A stretch of 63,547 nucleotides of DNA from Microvirga arabica (GTDB lineage Bacteria > Pseudomonadota > Alphaproteobacteria > Rhizobiales > Beijerinckiaceae), in the NCBI RefSeq assembly GCF_016811235.1, contig NZ_JAFBID010000029.1, positions 1-63,547 on the forward strand. The letters are read 5' to 3'. The notes beneath the pieces were generated by a model that was given only the letters and a program-made list of their open reading frames with translations, was not told where the DNA came from and made no database searches. Shown one piece after another: positions 25,930 to 34,782 of this stretch (positions are counted from its first letter, which is position 1; every line of letters begins with the position of its first letter). The position numbers and the translations under genes were made by a program.

Positions 25930-26963
25930 CACAAAGCCTGGTTCATAACCGCACGATCGTCAATTGGGCGTGCGACTTGGATCAGACTGTCGCCTGCTTC
26001 ACTATCTGCAGGGAGCCTACGTGCGATGACAATCCCAGACTCGTGGAATCGAAGGGTCTCTTCCGGCGCGTCAATCCGACCGAGATCGTGGTACCATCCC
26101 GCAACGTCACCTCTCTCTACTCGAGTCCCAAGAGCGACAGCGGGTTCGAACCAACCCCGACGAGTGGCGAAAATCGACTGCTTATGGCTGTCTAGAGCAA
26201 GCAGCTGCATGGGTGTATTGTCAACGTTCGGCGTACCGAGCACCGGGTCGTCGATTACGCCCAGCGCCAATAGTACATTGTCGATCGCCCGGCTTGTCGC
26301 GGCCATAGTCGCAGGGGTTACTGTTCCGCCGCCGCCAAACTCGCCGCTGAGCCCGATAGCACCAGACCTTGCGGCAGCGGCCATGGATGTAGGAGCGGTT
26401 GCGCCGTTCTCGGCAACAAAGCCGTGACCGAGGCCTGTGGCCCTCATAAGGTCCAAAGCCCGCGCGAACTTGTCCGGCGGCCCTTGCCGCTCAATGAGGG
26501 CACAAGGCAGATGGGCCATTGTTGTCCCTCCGGAGTGAAGGTCGAAAATCACGTCATGGCGGGGGAACAGTTCCCGCTCAAGGAAGTAGGCAATACGGAA
26601 GGTAGGCGATCCAGCGAGGTCTCCCGGAAATGCTCTGTTGAGATTGCCGTTGTCAAGAGGTGAACGCCGTCGCGCGGCCATCACTGCAGGCGCATTAGCG
26701 AGCGGCAGAATTGTGATCTCACCCTTGATCATGTCCGGATCGAGACGACGGATGAGACGCATCAGCGAGAGCTCACCTTCATACTCGTCGCCATGGTTGC
26801 CAGCCATCAGCAAAACGCGTGGGCCGGTCCCTCGCTTGATCCGCACCATCGGCACCTTGACCTGAAAGTATGGTGAGCGATCGACAGAGAAGGGAATGCT
26901 GAGAAAGTCTACTGACTTTCCCTCAGCGGTGAAATCAAGCGAGTGGTATACGCCCGTATGCAT
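25929..26963 (-). CDS. succinylglutamate desuccinylase/aspartoacylase-family deacylase (DoeB-like)
   Basis: A 344-residue M14-like zinc hydrolase. Zinc ligands are visible in MAGNHGDEYEGE (His and Glu, near residues 54-60) and FDLHSGG (His near 141). NRAFPGD and the late GEFGGGG segment (catalytic Glu) follow. It resembles DoeB, which removes the acetyl group from N-acetyl-diaminobutyrate in ectoine breakdown. DoeA, DoeC and DoeD are absent from the window, so an N-acylated amino acid other than ectoine's intermediate is more likely. ATG at 26963, 64 bp after the receptor gene. Confidence 0.88.
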   Translation of the reverse strand: MHTGVYHSLDFTAEGKSVDFLSIPFSVDRSPYFQVKVPMVRIKRGTGPRVLLMAGNHGDEYEGELSLMRLIRRLDPDMIKGEITILPLANAPAVMAARRRSPLDNGNLNRAFPGDLAGSPTFRIAYFLERELFPRHDVIFDLHSGGTTMAHLPCALIERQGPPDKFARALDLMRATGLGHGFVAENGATAPTSMAAAARSGAIGLSGEFGGGGTVTPATMAATSRAIDNVLLALGVIDDPVLGTPNVDNTPMQLLALDSHKQSIFATRRGWFEPAVALGTRVERGDVAGWYHDLGRIDAPEETLRFHESGIVIARRLPADSEAGDSLIQVARPIDDRAVMNQAL

Positions 26964-27027
26964 GGAATATCCTTGAAAGGCGCGGCGGTAATGAATTACC
27001 GCCGCTGAAAACCGAAGCCGAGGATGC

Positions 27028-27816
27028 TTACATGTGCGGAAGCGTTTGCGCTTCCTTGAAATGTTTGAGCTGGAGTTCGCTCAACTTTCCGCTCAGCCGA
27101 TTGTAAAACAGGAAAGTATTGATCCAGTTCAACAGGTTCTGCTCTCCTTGGCTGACTCCGATGTGAGCAGGGGACTGGCGGATCAGGTATTTTAATTCAA
27201 CTTCCTTGCCGGCATTGTCCTCAGCGACCTTCAAGGCAATCGCACTGTTTTCGGCGAATGTCTCCGCCTGACCAGACAAGTATGCGGCTATGGCCGAAGG
27301 TGTATCTTCAAAGCGCACGATCCTCGCATCCTTGGCATTATCCGTCAGCCAGACGTCGAGGGTGCTACCCTTGGCAACAGCAATCGAGCGTCCCTTCAGA
27401 TCGGCTGGATTCTTGGTGACGGGCAGGCTCTTCGGACCGAAGACGCCCAAATTCACCGCCGCGTAAGGCTGGGAGAACATCACCTGTTGAGCACGCTCCG
27501 GAGTAGCACCCATTGCGGCAACGAGCACATCAACTTTGTCGGCAAGAATGCTTGGGATACGGCTGGCACCCGTCAACGGTACGATTTCGAGCTTGACACC
27601 CATGTCGGACGCCAGGAGCTTGGCGAGATCAACATCCAAACCCGTGGCTTCGCCCTTGGCATCCTTGTATCCCCATGGTGCAGCGTCCAGGAGCAGACCA
27701 ACCCTCAGCGTTCCTGCACTGAGAATGTCCTGAAGCTTGTCGGCCTTGGCCAATGTGGGAACCGCGATGAGAACGGATGCTGCCGCAGCAGCAATCAAAT
27801 TGCGTAACTTCTTCAT
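27028..27816 (-). CDS. amino-acid ABC transporter substrate-binding protein (family 3)
   Basis: A 262-residue polar-amino-acid receptor. It has a Sec signal peptide (MKKLRNLIAAAAASVLIAVP, cleavage after AKA near residue 25) and the family-3 opening LRVGLLLDAAPWGYKDAKGE followed by GLDVDLAKLLA. The arginine of SRIPSILADKVD contributes the alpha-carboxylate site in this family. It is one of four subunits of the importer, whose permease and ATPase genes precede it. Confidence 0.93.
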   Translation of the reverse strand: MKKLRNLIAAAAASVLIAVPTLAKADKLQDILSAGTLRVGLLLDAAPWGYKDAKGEATGLDVDLAKLLASDMGVKLEIVPLTGASRIPSILADKVDVLVAAMGATPERAQQVMFSQPYAAVNLGVFGPKSLPVTKNPADLKGRSIAVAKGSTLDVWLTDNAKDARIVRFEDTPSAIAAYLSGQAETFAENSAIALKVAEDNAGKEVELKYLIRQSPAHIGVSQGEQNLLNWINTFLFYNRLSGKLSELQLKHFKEAQTLPHM

Positions 27817-27867
27817 AGGTGATCCTCTCCTACTGCTTACCTCGTCGTAGACTGCCCCTCTGGCACG

Positions 27868-28596
27868 CTACTTGATCGAGCTGATGAAACTCTTGAGCTC
27901 CGGCGTTTGTGGGTTCGCGAACAGTTCGGAGGGCGTACCCTGCTCCCACACTCTGCCTTCATGCATGAACACAATCTTGGAGGCGACATCGCGCGCGAAC
28001 CCCATCTCGTGCGTTACGAGAACCATCGTCATACCCTGCCGCGCCATGTCTTCCATGACCTTGAGTACTTCGCCAACGAGTTCCGGATCGAGCGCCGATG
28101 TTACTTCGTCAAAGAGCATCAGGTGTGGCGCCATAGCCAGGCAGCGGGCGATGGCCACGCGCTGCTGCTGGCCACCGGAGAGCTGCTCCGGATATGCGTC
28201 GATCTTCTCCGCTAAGCCAACCCGCTCGAGAACATCGATCGCCAGCTGACGGGCTTCCTGCTTATTGCTCTTGCCAGTGAGAACTGGAGCCAAGGTGATG
28301 TTTTTTTCGACCGTGAGATGCGGGAATAGATTGAAGGCTTGGAACACGATTCCAACGCGCTGGCGAAGCTGCCGCAGATCCTGCATATCCGTTCGGACAG
28401 CTTTGCCCTCCACCCGAATTTCTCCACCGTCGACCTGCTCAAGTGCGTTGATGCACCGAAGCAGTGTGCTCTTGCCGGATCCGCTCCGCCCGATAATAGT
28501 GACAATCTCGCCTTCATTGATGTCGAGAGAGACGCCCTTCAGAACTTCATTCGCGCCAAAGCTCTTGCGCACATCACGGATTTCAACGAGCGCCAT
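27868..28596 (-). CDS. amino-acid ABC transporter ATP-binding protein (GlnQ/HisP type)
   Basis: A 242-residue ATPase. Walker A is [10 protein letters not shown], the signature is [14 protein letters not shown], Walker B is [12 protein letters not shown] and the switch His is in [12 protein letters not shown] at 28596 ([13 protein letters not shown]) overlaps the permease gene by 14 bp; the longer open frame upstream is only the antisense-free extension into that gene. The length is normal for the family. Confidence 0.95.
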   Translation of the reverse strand: MALVEIRDVRKSFGANEVLKGVSLDINEGEIVTIIGRSGSGKSTLLRCINALEQVDGGEIRVEGKAVRTDMQDLRQLRQRVGIVFQAFNLFPHLTVEKNITLAPVLTGKSNKQEARQLAIDVLERVGLAEKIDAYPEQLSGGQQQRVAIARCLAMAPHLMLFDEVTSALDPELVGEVLKVMEDMARQGMTMVLVTHEMGFARDVASKIVFMHEGRVWEQGTPSELFANPQTPELKSFISSIK

Positions 28597-29233
28597 TGAG
28601 ACGAGCCTCCAAGGAACGGGACCAGATGGTGAGTGGAAAACACATTGCAAAGTAGATCGCCGCGACGACTGAATAGACCAGCAAGGGCTGGAACGTCGCC
28701 GCGCTTGCCAACTGCCCTGCCCGAGCAAGCTCAACGAACCCAACAACGGATGCCAACGAAGTCCCCTTGATAAGTTGGACCAAGAACCCGATCGTAGCGG
28801 GAAGTGCGATGCGTAGCGCCTGTGGAGCAATCACGTAGCGAAACTGCTGCCACCGCGTAATGCCCAGACTAGACGCGGCTTCCCATTGAGCTTGCTTCAC
28901 CGCTTGGATCCCACCGCGCCAGATCTCACCGAGGAATGCGCTGCTGTAGGCGGCAAACGCTATTCCGACTGCGACAATGGCAGGAACCTGGATGCCCAGG
29001 AACACAGGTACGCCGAAATAGAAGAACATCAGGAGTCCTAGAAGAGGGATGCCTTGAACCAACTGAAGATATGCAGCTGCAATCCATCGCAGTGGTGCGA
29101 TCTTGCTGATCCTCATGAGAGCGAGGGCGAGGGCCAAAGGTGCCCCGAGTGCAATAGCCAATGTGACGAGAACAATCGTCCATTGGAGGGCAGCAAAGAG
29201 CGAGAACAGATCGGACGTAGTAAAGATGCGCAT
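28583..29233 (-). CDS. amino-acid ABC transporter permease (HisM/GlnP type)
   Basis: A 216-residue permease with about five spans. The EAA-type loop is GIQAVKQAQWEAASSLGITR, followed by QALRIALPATIGFLVQLIKG. It starts 12 bp after the other permease stops. The two permeases would form a heterodimer. Confidence 0.93.
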   Translation of the reverse strand: MRIFTTSDLFSLFAALQWTIVLVTLAIALGAPLALALALMRISKIAPLRWIAAAYLQLVQGIPLLGLLMFFYFGVPVFLGIQVPAIVAVGIAFAAYSSAFLGEIWRGGIQAVKQAQWEAASSLGITRWQQFRYVIAPQALRIALPATIGFLVQLIKGTSLASVVGFVELARAGQLASAATFQPLLVYSVVAAIYFAMCFPLTIWSRSLEARLNGAR

Positions 29234-29245
29234 GTCTGCTCCTTA

Positions 29246-29911
29246 TCAGCGCCGCACTGGCCAACGGAACGCTAGACGGCCAATGACCGCGAACGCACCC
29301 TTGAACGCCATAGTAAGTGCGAAGTAGATCGCGCAGACGACTGCATAGACCTCAAAGCTGCGATAGGTACGGCTTTCGACAAAACTGCCCGTATGAAACA
29401 GCTCTTCGGCTGAAATTTGGGATGCTATGGACGTTCCAAGCAGCAGGAGCACAAACTGACTTGTGAATGATGGATAAATATTGCGCAGTGCAGGTGCGAG
29501 CACGATATGCCGGAATACCTCCCACCGGGACAGTCCAAGGCTCGCCCCCGCCTCGATCTGGCTGCGTGGAATGGTGTCGAGACCGGAACGGATGATCTCG
29601 ATCGCATACGCCCCAAAGTAGATGCTCAATGCGACGCTTGCGGCCTCAAATGGGGGCAGCTTCAGACCGAATGTCGGCAGGACGAAGAAGATCAAAAAGA
29701 TCTGGATCAGTGCGGGAGTGTTCCGGATAATTTCGATGTAGCTTCGAATGAACCACCGCACGGGCTGCGGGCCACTACGACCGAGAATTGCTCCCGAGAG
29801 TCCGATGAGAGTGCCGGCAACGGCCGCGATCCCCGTCAGGGTAACCGTGAGAATGACACCCTCGATGAACTGATCCTGATAACGCCAGAGCTGCTGGAAG
29901 TTCAGATTCAT
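29246..29911 (-). CDS. amino-acid ABC transporter permease (HisQ/GlnP type)
   Basis: A 221-residue permease. The start is ATG 29911 (MNLNFQQLWRYQDQF) after AGGCGG, 7 bp downstream of the PLP-enzyme stop. The EAA-like loop is GLDTIPRSQIEAGASLGLSR near residue 120. It is the second gene of the operon. Confidence 0.93.
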   Translation of the reverse strand: MNLNFQQLWRYQDQFIEGVILTVTLTGIAAVAGTLIGLSGAILGRSGPQPVRWFIRSYIEIIRNTPALIQIFLIFFVLPTFGLKLPPFEAASVALSIYFGAYAIEIIRSGLDTIPRSQIEAGASLGLSRWEVFRHIVLAPALRNIYPSFTSQFVLLLLGTSIASQISAEELFHTGSFVESRTYRSFEVYAVVCAIYFALTMAFKGAFAVIGRLAFRWPVRR

Positions 29912-29918
29912 GATCCGC

Positions 29919-31211
29919 CTACCCGAAATAAGTCTGAAAGGCGGAGCAGACCCGCCCATCCTCATCCAACCCGTAGAAAACGCGCCAGCGGTCAAGGCAC
30001 GTGCAGGGATGGGAAATTCCGAACTCTACAACGTCTCCGACGGCAAGGTCGGCCCCGGACGGGAGCCTAAGAAAGGCATGCTGATCATTCAGCTTGCTAA
30101 CCCGCAGGGGATTCGCGGAGCCGTCGACAGGAAGCAGGCGACCATTCCGGTAGATGTTGAGCGGAATGGGAAGGTGTTGATCGGAAGAGACGTCCCGCAT
30201 GCCCATGCCGCAGATAGCGAGTTGCGGTTCCGGGCGCGAAAGCACCTCGGCCCACAGCCGCAGCGCCGGGGCAAAGGCAACAACTGCGGAACGGATCTCA
30301 CCATCGATCACGAACCCCTTGCGGTCATCCACCGCGCGGAGCGCACGCTCATAGACACCATGATCGTGAAAGAAGATGGCGCCACTGCGCAGAACGAATG
30401 TCGCGTTTCCGTCGGCCGCCACGATCGGCTGCAAAGCCGTGACTACCAAGTCGAAAAAAGCGGATCCTCCTGCACTCAGCACCAGGGGAGCGGCAGGAGC
30501 CTGCTCACGCACCAAGTGGAATGTCTGTGCGGCGAGTTCGGATAGCTCCTCGATTGCATTCTGGGTTGCCACCGGATCAGCACTGGCCACTGCACCTTCG
30601 TAGGCTGCCACCCCAGCAAAGCGCACACGGTCGGGCGCCGACGCGATGCTTTGGATCACGTCCCTCGCCGAGTTAATATTCCTTGCACCTGCGCGACCGC
30701 GTCCGACCTCAATAATGACCGGGATGGGCCGACCGGCGTATTGGCCCGCGACTGCAAGAGCACTGACGGCCTGAGGCGAGTCCGCGAAGACCCGCACGTC
30801 GGCATCCGGATATTGCTTGAGCAGTTCACCCAGCCGCCTCCCACTCGCATCACCGCCGATCTGGTTCGCGAGCAGGAGCCGCTGGCACCCAGCTTTCAGG
30901 AGAACGGCAGTTTGCTGAAGGTTGGCAGTTGTCGCACCCCAAGCGCCCTGCTCAAGCAGCAGCTTGACGATATCGGGAGACATTGGCGTCTTAGCATGCG
31001 GCGCAAGGGCCGCACCATGGCTCCTCGCAAAGGCAAACATCTGTCTGCAATTCTCGCGAAAGGCAGCTTCGTCCAAAGTCAGGACAGGCAATGGCATTGA
31101 ATTATCGGCCGGCCGCCAAGCTTGAGACGCGATGGTGTCGAGGGAAACCGATCCTGTTCCAGGGGGTATTCCGCGTATCGTTTCGTCGATTGGAGATCTT
31201 AGGCCCGCCAT
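29919..31211 (-). CDS. D-threonine aldolase / D-serine dehydratase-like PLP enzyme (alanine-racemase fold)
   Basis: A 430-residue fold-type III PLP enzyme (DSD1 family). APHAKTPMSPDIVKLLLEQG near residue 70 carries the Schiff-base lysine. The C-terminal metal site HPCTC near 405 supplies the His and Cys that hold zinc in D-serine dehydratase and D-threonine aldolase. It would cleave or dehydrate a D-3-hydroxy-amino acid. The start is ATG 31211 after GAGGGATG; the frame runs to 31322 through the operators. It is the first gene of the operon with importer, deacylase and RidA. Confidence 0.9.
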   Translation of the reverse strand: MAGLRSPIDETIRGIPPGTGSVSLDTIASQAWRPADNSMPLPVLTLDEAAFRENCRQMFAFARSHGAALAPHAKTPMSPDIVKLLLEQGAWGATTANLQQTAVLLKAGCQRLLLANQIGGDASGRRLGELLKQYPDADVRVFADSPQAVSALAVAGQYAGRPIPVIIEVGRGRAGARNINSARDVIQSIASAPDRVRFAGVAAYEGAVASADPVATQNAIEELSELAAQTFHLVREQAPAAPLVLSAGGSAFFDLVVTALQPIVAADGNATFVLRSGAIFFHDHGVYERALRAVDDRKGFVIDGEIRSAVVAFAPALRLWAEVLSRPEPQLAICGMGMRDVSSDQHLPIPLNIYRNGRLLPVDGSANPLRVSKLNDQHAFLRLPSGADLAVGDVVEFGISHPCTCLDRWRVFYGLDEDGRVCSAFQTYFG

Positions 31212-31227
31212 GTCGCATCCCTCAAAT

Positions 31228-31271
31228 GACAACGTTACCATAATGGCATCTGGGGCAAAGACAACGTTGTC
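31228..31271. promoter_or_regulatory. paired LacI-type operators
   Basis: GACAACGTTACC (31228-31239) and the perfect palindrome GACAACGTTGTC (31260-31271) share GACAACGTT. Their starts are 32 bp apart, three helical turns, just upstream of the first gene of the operon. The AACGTT core is typical of LacI-family sites. The regulator is probably the LacI protein at 24847-25929. Confidence 0.6.
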
Positions 31272-31707
31272 ATCGGCGCAAATCTTAGTCGTCTTTAGTC
31301 TAATAAGGGTGCAACAGCACAATTATAGCGCATAGTTTCGCCGGCGAGCTCACAACGGGTACGAATGAAGGTGCAGCGGCGGAAACCAAGATTAGGGCAC
31401 ACCGTTTCCTATATCATTGGCAACTCCTGAGGCGTTTCTCCGAGCGGCTCGCCTCAAAGCTGCTGGAGCAGCCACAAGAACCGATCTCCAGTAATGGCAT
31501 CCCGATGGCAAGGCCTTAGCCGACGCTAGCAATTAGTTCCGCTTGGCACATATCGATGATATTATATATCGAAGCCATGCACTATGACTGCGATGGGGAT
31601 CACCAGATTAGGATAATAGAAGCAGTCCTCATATCCGTCAGCGCTTCCTGACCGTACCGAGTTCTATCGATTTGAGTGCGCGCTGCTGGCTATTGAACTT
31701 CTGTTCT
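31272..31707. other. gap holding the operon promoter and little else
   Basis: About 436 bp with a local AT-rich stretch near 31540-31580 and no recognised gene. It must contain the promoter of the LacI operon. The repeat copy B follows. Confidence 0.4.
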
Positions 31708-31803
31708 GGGTCACGCACTGACGATCCCCTACTCGCCAGGAACGTCCGCTGTTCCCTCCTTACGCGGACATTCGATCTACCGATCTACTTCCCCCTCGTG
31801 CCA
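31708..31803 (+). repeat. dispersed intergenic repeat, copy B
   Basis: GGGTCACGCACTGACGATCC, then GGAACGTCCGCTGTTCCCTC, then TACGCGGACATTCGATCTAC. It matches copy A with few differences, apart from a tandem duplication of CGATCTAC inside it. It ends at GTGCCA, 47 bp before the iclR stop. Confidence 0.75.
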
Positions 31804-31849
31804 GCAGCGGACCTTTGATCATCACAGCCAAAACCGCTTGTCCGGGAGC

Positions 31850-32662
31850 CTATATCGCTTCCACCCCGAGGCTTCGGGTAGGGTAACGGAGGGTTGGATC
31901 GAAAGGGTTGAGCTGCCGGGCGATCACTTCCGCTTCGCTTCGGATCAGATCGACCACCAGCGGCAGCCTATCCCCCTCTAGGCGCTCCGACAAAGTGCCT
32001 ATGCTCAGGGCCGCAACAGCCCGCCCCTCCGAGTCAAGGATCGGCACTCCCACGCCGGCCATGCCGGGGATCAGGCCCGTGTTGAGGCTGCAGAAGCCCG
32101 TCTTGCGGACGTTCTGGATTTGCATCCGCAACCCGATCTCATCGAAGCCGCCCCGGTCGAGCAGGCGGGGAACGTTGAAGCGGATCACGGCTTCGCGCTC
32201 CTCCTCCGGCAGGAACGACAGGATAGCGAGACTGCCCTGACCGATGCCGAGAGGCACCTTGCCACCGATATCACCCGTGAAGGTCCTGATCGGGAACGGG
32301 CCCTCCACGCGATCCAGGCAGACTGCATCGAACCCGTTCCGCACCAGAAGGAAGATGCTGTCGCTCAATGTGGAGGATAGGCGCAGAAGCGCTGGCTTGG
32401 CCGCGCTGCGCAATCCGCCCGACTGCGCTGCTCGTGCGGCCAGGACGAAGAAGTCGAGGGCCAGCCGGTATTTGCGGCTCGAATCCACCTGCTCGACGAA
32501 GCCCTCGGCCATGAGAACCTTCAGGGCTCGATGAGCGCTGGGTTGGGTGATCCCGCCGGCTGATGCGATGTCAGTCAGGCGCATCCCATGGGCATCCCCA
32601 GCCCCGAGAACCTTCAGGAGCGCCAAGGCCCGCCGCGTTCCAGATACACCATCTTCCGACAT
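31850..32662 (-). CDS. IclR-family transcriptional regulator
   Basis: A 270-residue regulator with an N-terminal winged helix (LTDIASAGGITQPSAHRALK, residues near 29-48) and a C-terminal IclR effector domain (GQGSLAILSFLPEEEREAVI; GIGVPILD-like GVGVPILDSEGRAVAALSIG). ATG at 32662. It is divergent from the Pot-type importer/dehydrogenase operon starting at 32844, which it probably controls through the direct repeats between them. Confidence 0.92.
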   Translation of the reverse strand: MSEDGVSGTRRALALLKVLGAGDAHGMRLTDIASAGGITQPSAHRALKVLMAEGFVEQVDSSRKYRLALDFFVLAARAAQSGGLRSAAKPALLRLSSTLSDSIFLLVRNGFDAVCLDRVEGPFPIRTFTGDIGGKVPLGIGQGSLAILSFLPEEEREAVIRFNVPRLLDRGGFDEIGLRMQIQNVRKTGFCSLNTGLIPGMAGVGVPILDSEGRAVAALSIGTLSERLEGDRLPLVVDLIRSEAEVIARQLNPFDPTLRYPTRSLGVEAI

Positions 32663-32694
32663 ATAGAATATCTTTCGCCAATTTGACGCTTATA

Positions 32695-32747
32695 TTTCAA
32701 ATACCAGAACATATGTCAAAAAACTTTCACATACCGAAACATTGACA
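32695..32747. promoter_or_regulatory. tandem 30-bp-spaced repeats, candidate IclR operators
   Basis: TTTCAAATACCAGAACATAT (from 32695) and TTTCACATACCGAAACATTG (from 32725) repeat in the same direction exactly 30 bp apart, and each is followed shortly by TGTCA or GACA. They sit between iclR and the divergent importer operon. Two protein dimers on one face of the helix would suit an IclR regulator. Confidence 0.55.
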
Positions 32748-32843
32748 TTGACTTGGGTTAGGGCCTCGCTCGTGATGCTGATCCGGGCGTCGTGCGCATT
32801 CGGGCTTATGGCTGAATGCTTTGCCAAAGGATCGGAGACCAGA

Positions 32844-33908
32844 ATGGCATTCCTGACACTCGAAGGAGTTTCCAAGGAATTCGGCACGTTCACGGCCGTT
32901 CGCGATGTCAGCCTAACGATCGACAAAGGCGAATTCGTTTCGCTTCTCGGCCCGTCGGGCTGCGGGAAGACAACGACCCTGCAGATGATCGCCGGTCTCG
33001 TCGAACCCACTGAGGGCCGGATCTCCCTCGACGGGCGCGATATCACTCGCGAGAAGCCCAACCGCCGCGGCCTCGGCGTCGTCTTTCAGAGCTATGCCCT
33101 ATTCCCTCACATGACGGTGGCGCAGAACGTCGCGTTCGGGCTCGAGATGCGACGCGTTCCGCAGGCCGAGCGGACCGATCGCGTGCGGGAGGCGCTCATG
33201 CTGGTGCAGCTCTCCTCCTTTGCCGACCGTTACCCCCGCCAGCTCTCGGGTGGTCAGAGGCAGCGTGTGGCTATCGCTCGCGCCCTCGTTATCGCGCCGC
33301 CCGTCCTCCTGTTGGACGAGCCCCTCTCCAACCTCGACGCCAAGCTGCGGGAGGAGATGCAGTTCGAGTTGCGCCGGATCCAGCGCAAGGTCGGCACGAC
33401 GACCATCATGGTCACCCACGACCAAGCCGAAGCGCTCTCCATCAGCGACCGCGTGGTCGTCATGGAAGCTGGAAGAATGACGCAGGTGGATGCACCCTAC
33501 CGGCTGTACGAGCAGCCCTCAAACGCCTTCATCTCATCCTTCGTCGGCAAGACCAATCTTCTCGCCGGTACCTGGCGCCGCAACGGCGCATCGAGCGCCG
33601 TGGACATCGGGGGCGTCCTGCTGGAGGCGTCCGCACCGGAGATTGCCGCCGGGACCCCTGTCACGCTGTCGATCCGCCCCGAGAAGGTCCTTGTGCGCGA
33701 TGCCGGTGCAGGCCGCCTGGAAGGACATGTCGTCAGCCGCTTCTTTCTGGGAAGCCAATGGCTTTTCACAATTGAAACCCCGCTCGGGACCATGACGGTC
33801 TCCACACCCAACCAAGGCGGCGAGCCGCCTGCGGAAGGTTCTCGGGTGGGCCTCGACTGGTCCCCCGCCGACCTGCGCGTCATCGCCGGCACCGCAGCAG
33901 CAGCGTGA
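32844..33908 (+). CDS. ABC transporter ATP-binding protein (PotA-like)
   Basis: A 354-residue ATPase. Walker A is GPSGCGKTTTLQM, the signature is LSGGQRQRVAIARA, Walker B is VLLLDEPLSNLD and the switch His is in MVTHDQAEAL. A TOBE domain follows. The start is ATG 32844 after GGAGACC, although the frame is open upstream. It is the first gene of a seven-gene operon ending at 39472. Confidence 0.93.
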   Translation: MAFLTLEGVSKEFGTFTAVRDVSLTIDKGEFVSLLGPSGCGKTTTLQMIAGLVEPTEGRISLDGRDITREKPNRRGLGVVFQSYALFPHMTVAQNVAFGLEMRRVPQAERTDRVREALMLVQLSSFADRYPRQLSGGQRQRVAIARALVIAPPVLLLDEPLSNLDAKLREEMQFELRRIQRKVGTTTIMVTHDQAEALSISDRVVVMEAGRMTQVDAPYRLYEQPSNAFISSFVGKTNLLAGTWRRNGASSAVDIGGVLLEASAPEIAAGTPVTLSIRPEKVLVRDAGAGRLEGHVVSRFFLGSQWLFTIETPLGTMTVSTPNQGGEPPAEGSRVGLDWSPADLRVIAGTAAAA

Positions 33909-33917
33909 GGTGGTGAG

Positions 33918-34778
33918 ATGATCGCACGCTCCTCCACCCTGTCGGCCCCATGGCTCCTAGCAGGCCCTGGAGCTCTGTTCTTCTTTGGACTGGTGCTTCT
34001 GCCGCTGGCGCTGACGGTCATCCTGTCGTTTCACGCCTATGATCATTCCACCGGCATCCAGAACACCTTCACCCTGTCTCACTATGTCACCGTCGTCACC
34101 GATGGATACTACCTCGAGATCTTCTGGAGAACGTTGCGGATCGCGGCGCTGACCACGCTCATTTGTGCTGCAATCGGAGTTCCGGAAGCCTACATCCTGT
34201 CGCGCATGCGCGATCCATGGCGCTCGGTTTTCCTTCTCGTCATCATTGGTCCGTTGCTCGTCTCCGTTGTGGTCCGCACCTTTGGCTGGAGCATGCTGCT
34301 TGGCTCGCAGGGTCTCGTGAACCAAGCCCTCCAGCTTCTCGGATTCCCGTCGGTCAGGATCCTCTATACCGAGACCGCCATCGTCATCGCGCTCGTCCAC
34401 GTCATGCTGCCGTTCATGGTGATTCCGGTGTGGACGGCGTTACAGAAGCTCGATCCCATGGTTGAGGCTGCAGCTTGGACGCTCGGCGCCTCCCACTTCA
34501 CGGCCCTCCGCCGCGTGGTCATGCCTCAGGTAACGCTTGGCATGCTCTCCGGCAGCCTCATTGTCTTCGGGCTCTCGGCCAGTGCTTTCGCCGTCCCGGC
34601 TCTGCTGGGTGGCCGTCGTCTCAAAATGGCGGCGACGCTGGTCTATGACGAATACCTGCACGAGCTCAACTGGCCCCTCGGTGCTACGATCGCGATCATC
34701 GTGCTTGTCGCAAACCTTTGCATCATGCTGGCCTACAACCGCATGGTCGAGGCCCGCGCTCGCCGGACCCTTGGGTGA
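33918..34778 (+). CDS. ABC transporter permease (PotB-like)
   Basis: A 286-residue permease with about six spans; the EAA loop is LDPMVEAAAWTLGASHFTAL near residue 175. ATG at 33918 follows GAGGTGGTGAG and lies 9 bp after the ATPase stop. Confidence 0.92.
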   Translation: MIARSSTLSAPWLLAGPGALFFFGLVLLPLALTVILSFHAYDHSTGIQNTFTLSHYVTVVTDGYYLEIFWRTLRIAALTTLICAAIGVPEAYILSRMRDPWRSVFLLVIIGPLLVSVVVRTFGWSMLLGSQGLVNQALQLLGFPSVRILYTETAIVIALVHVMLPFMVIPVWTALQKLDPMVEAAAWTLGASHFTALRRVVMPQVTLGMLSGSLIVFGLSASAFAVPALLGGRRLKMAATLVYDEYLHELNWPLGATIAIIVLVANLCIMLAYNRMVEARARRTLG

Positions 34779-34782
34779 CACC

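Noticed and set aside
25929..31211. The cluster as an ectoine degradation operon (ehu/doe)
   Set aside because: The deacylase and importer resemble DoeB and Ehu types, but DoeA, DoeC and DoeD are absent and a D-hydroxyamino-acid PLP enzyme takes their place.
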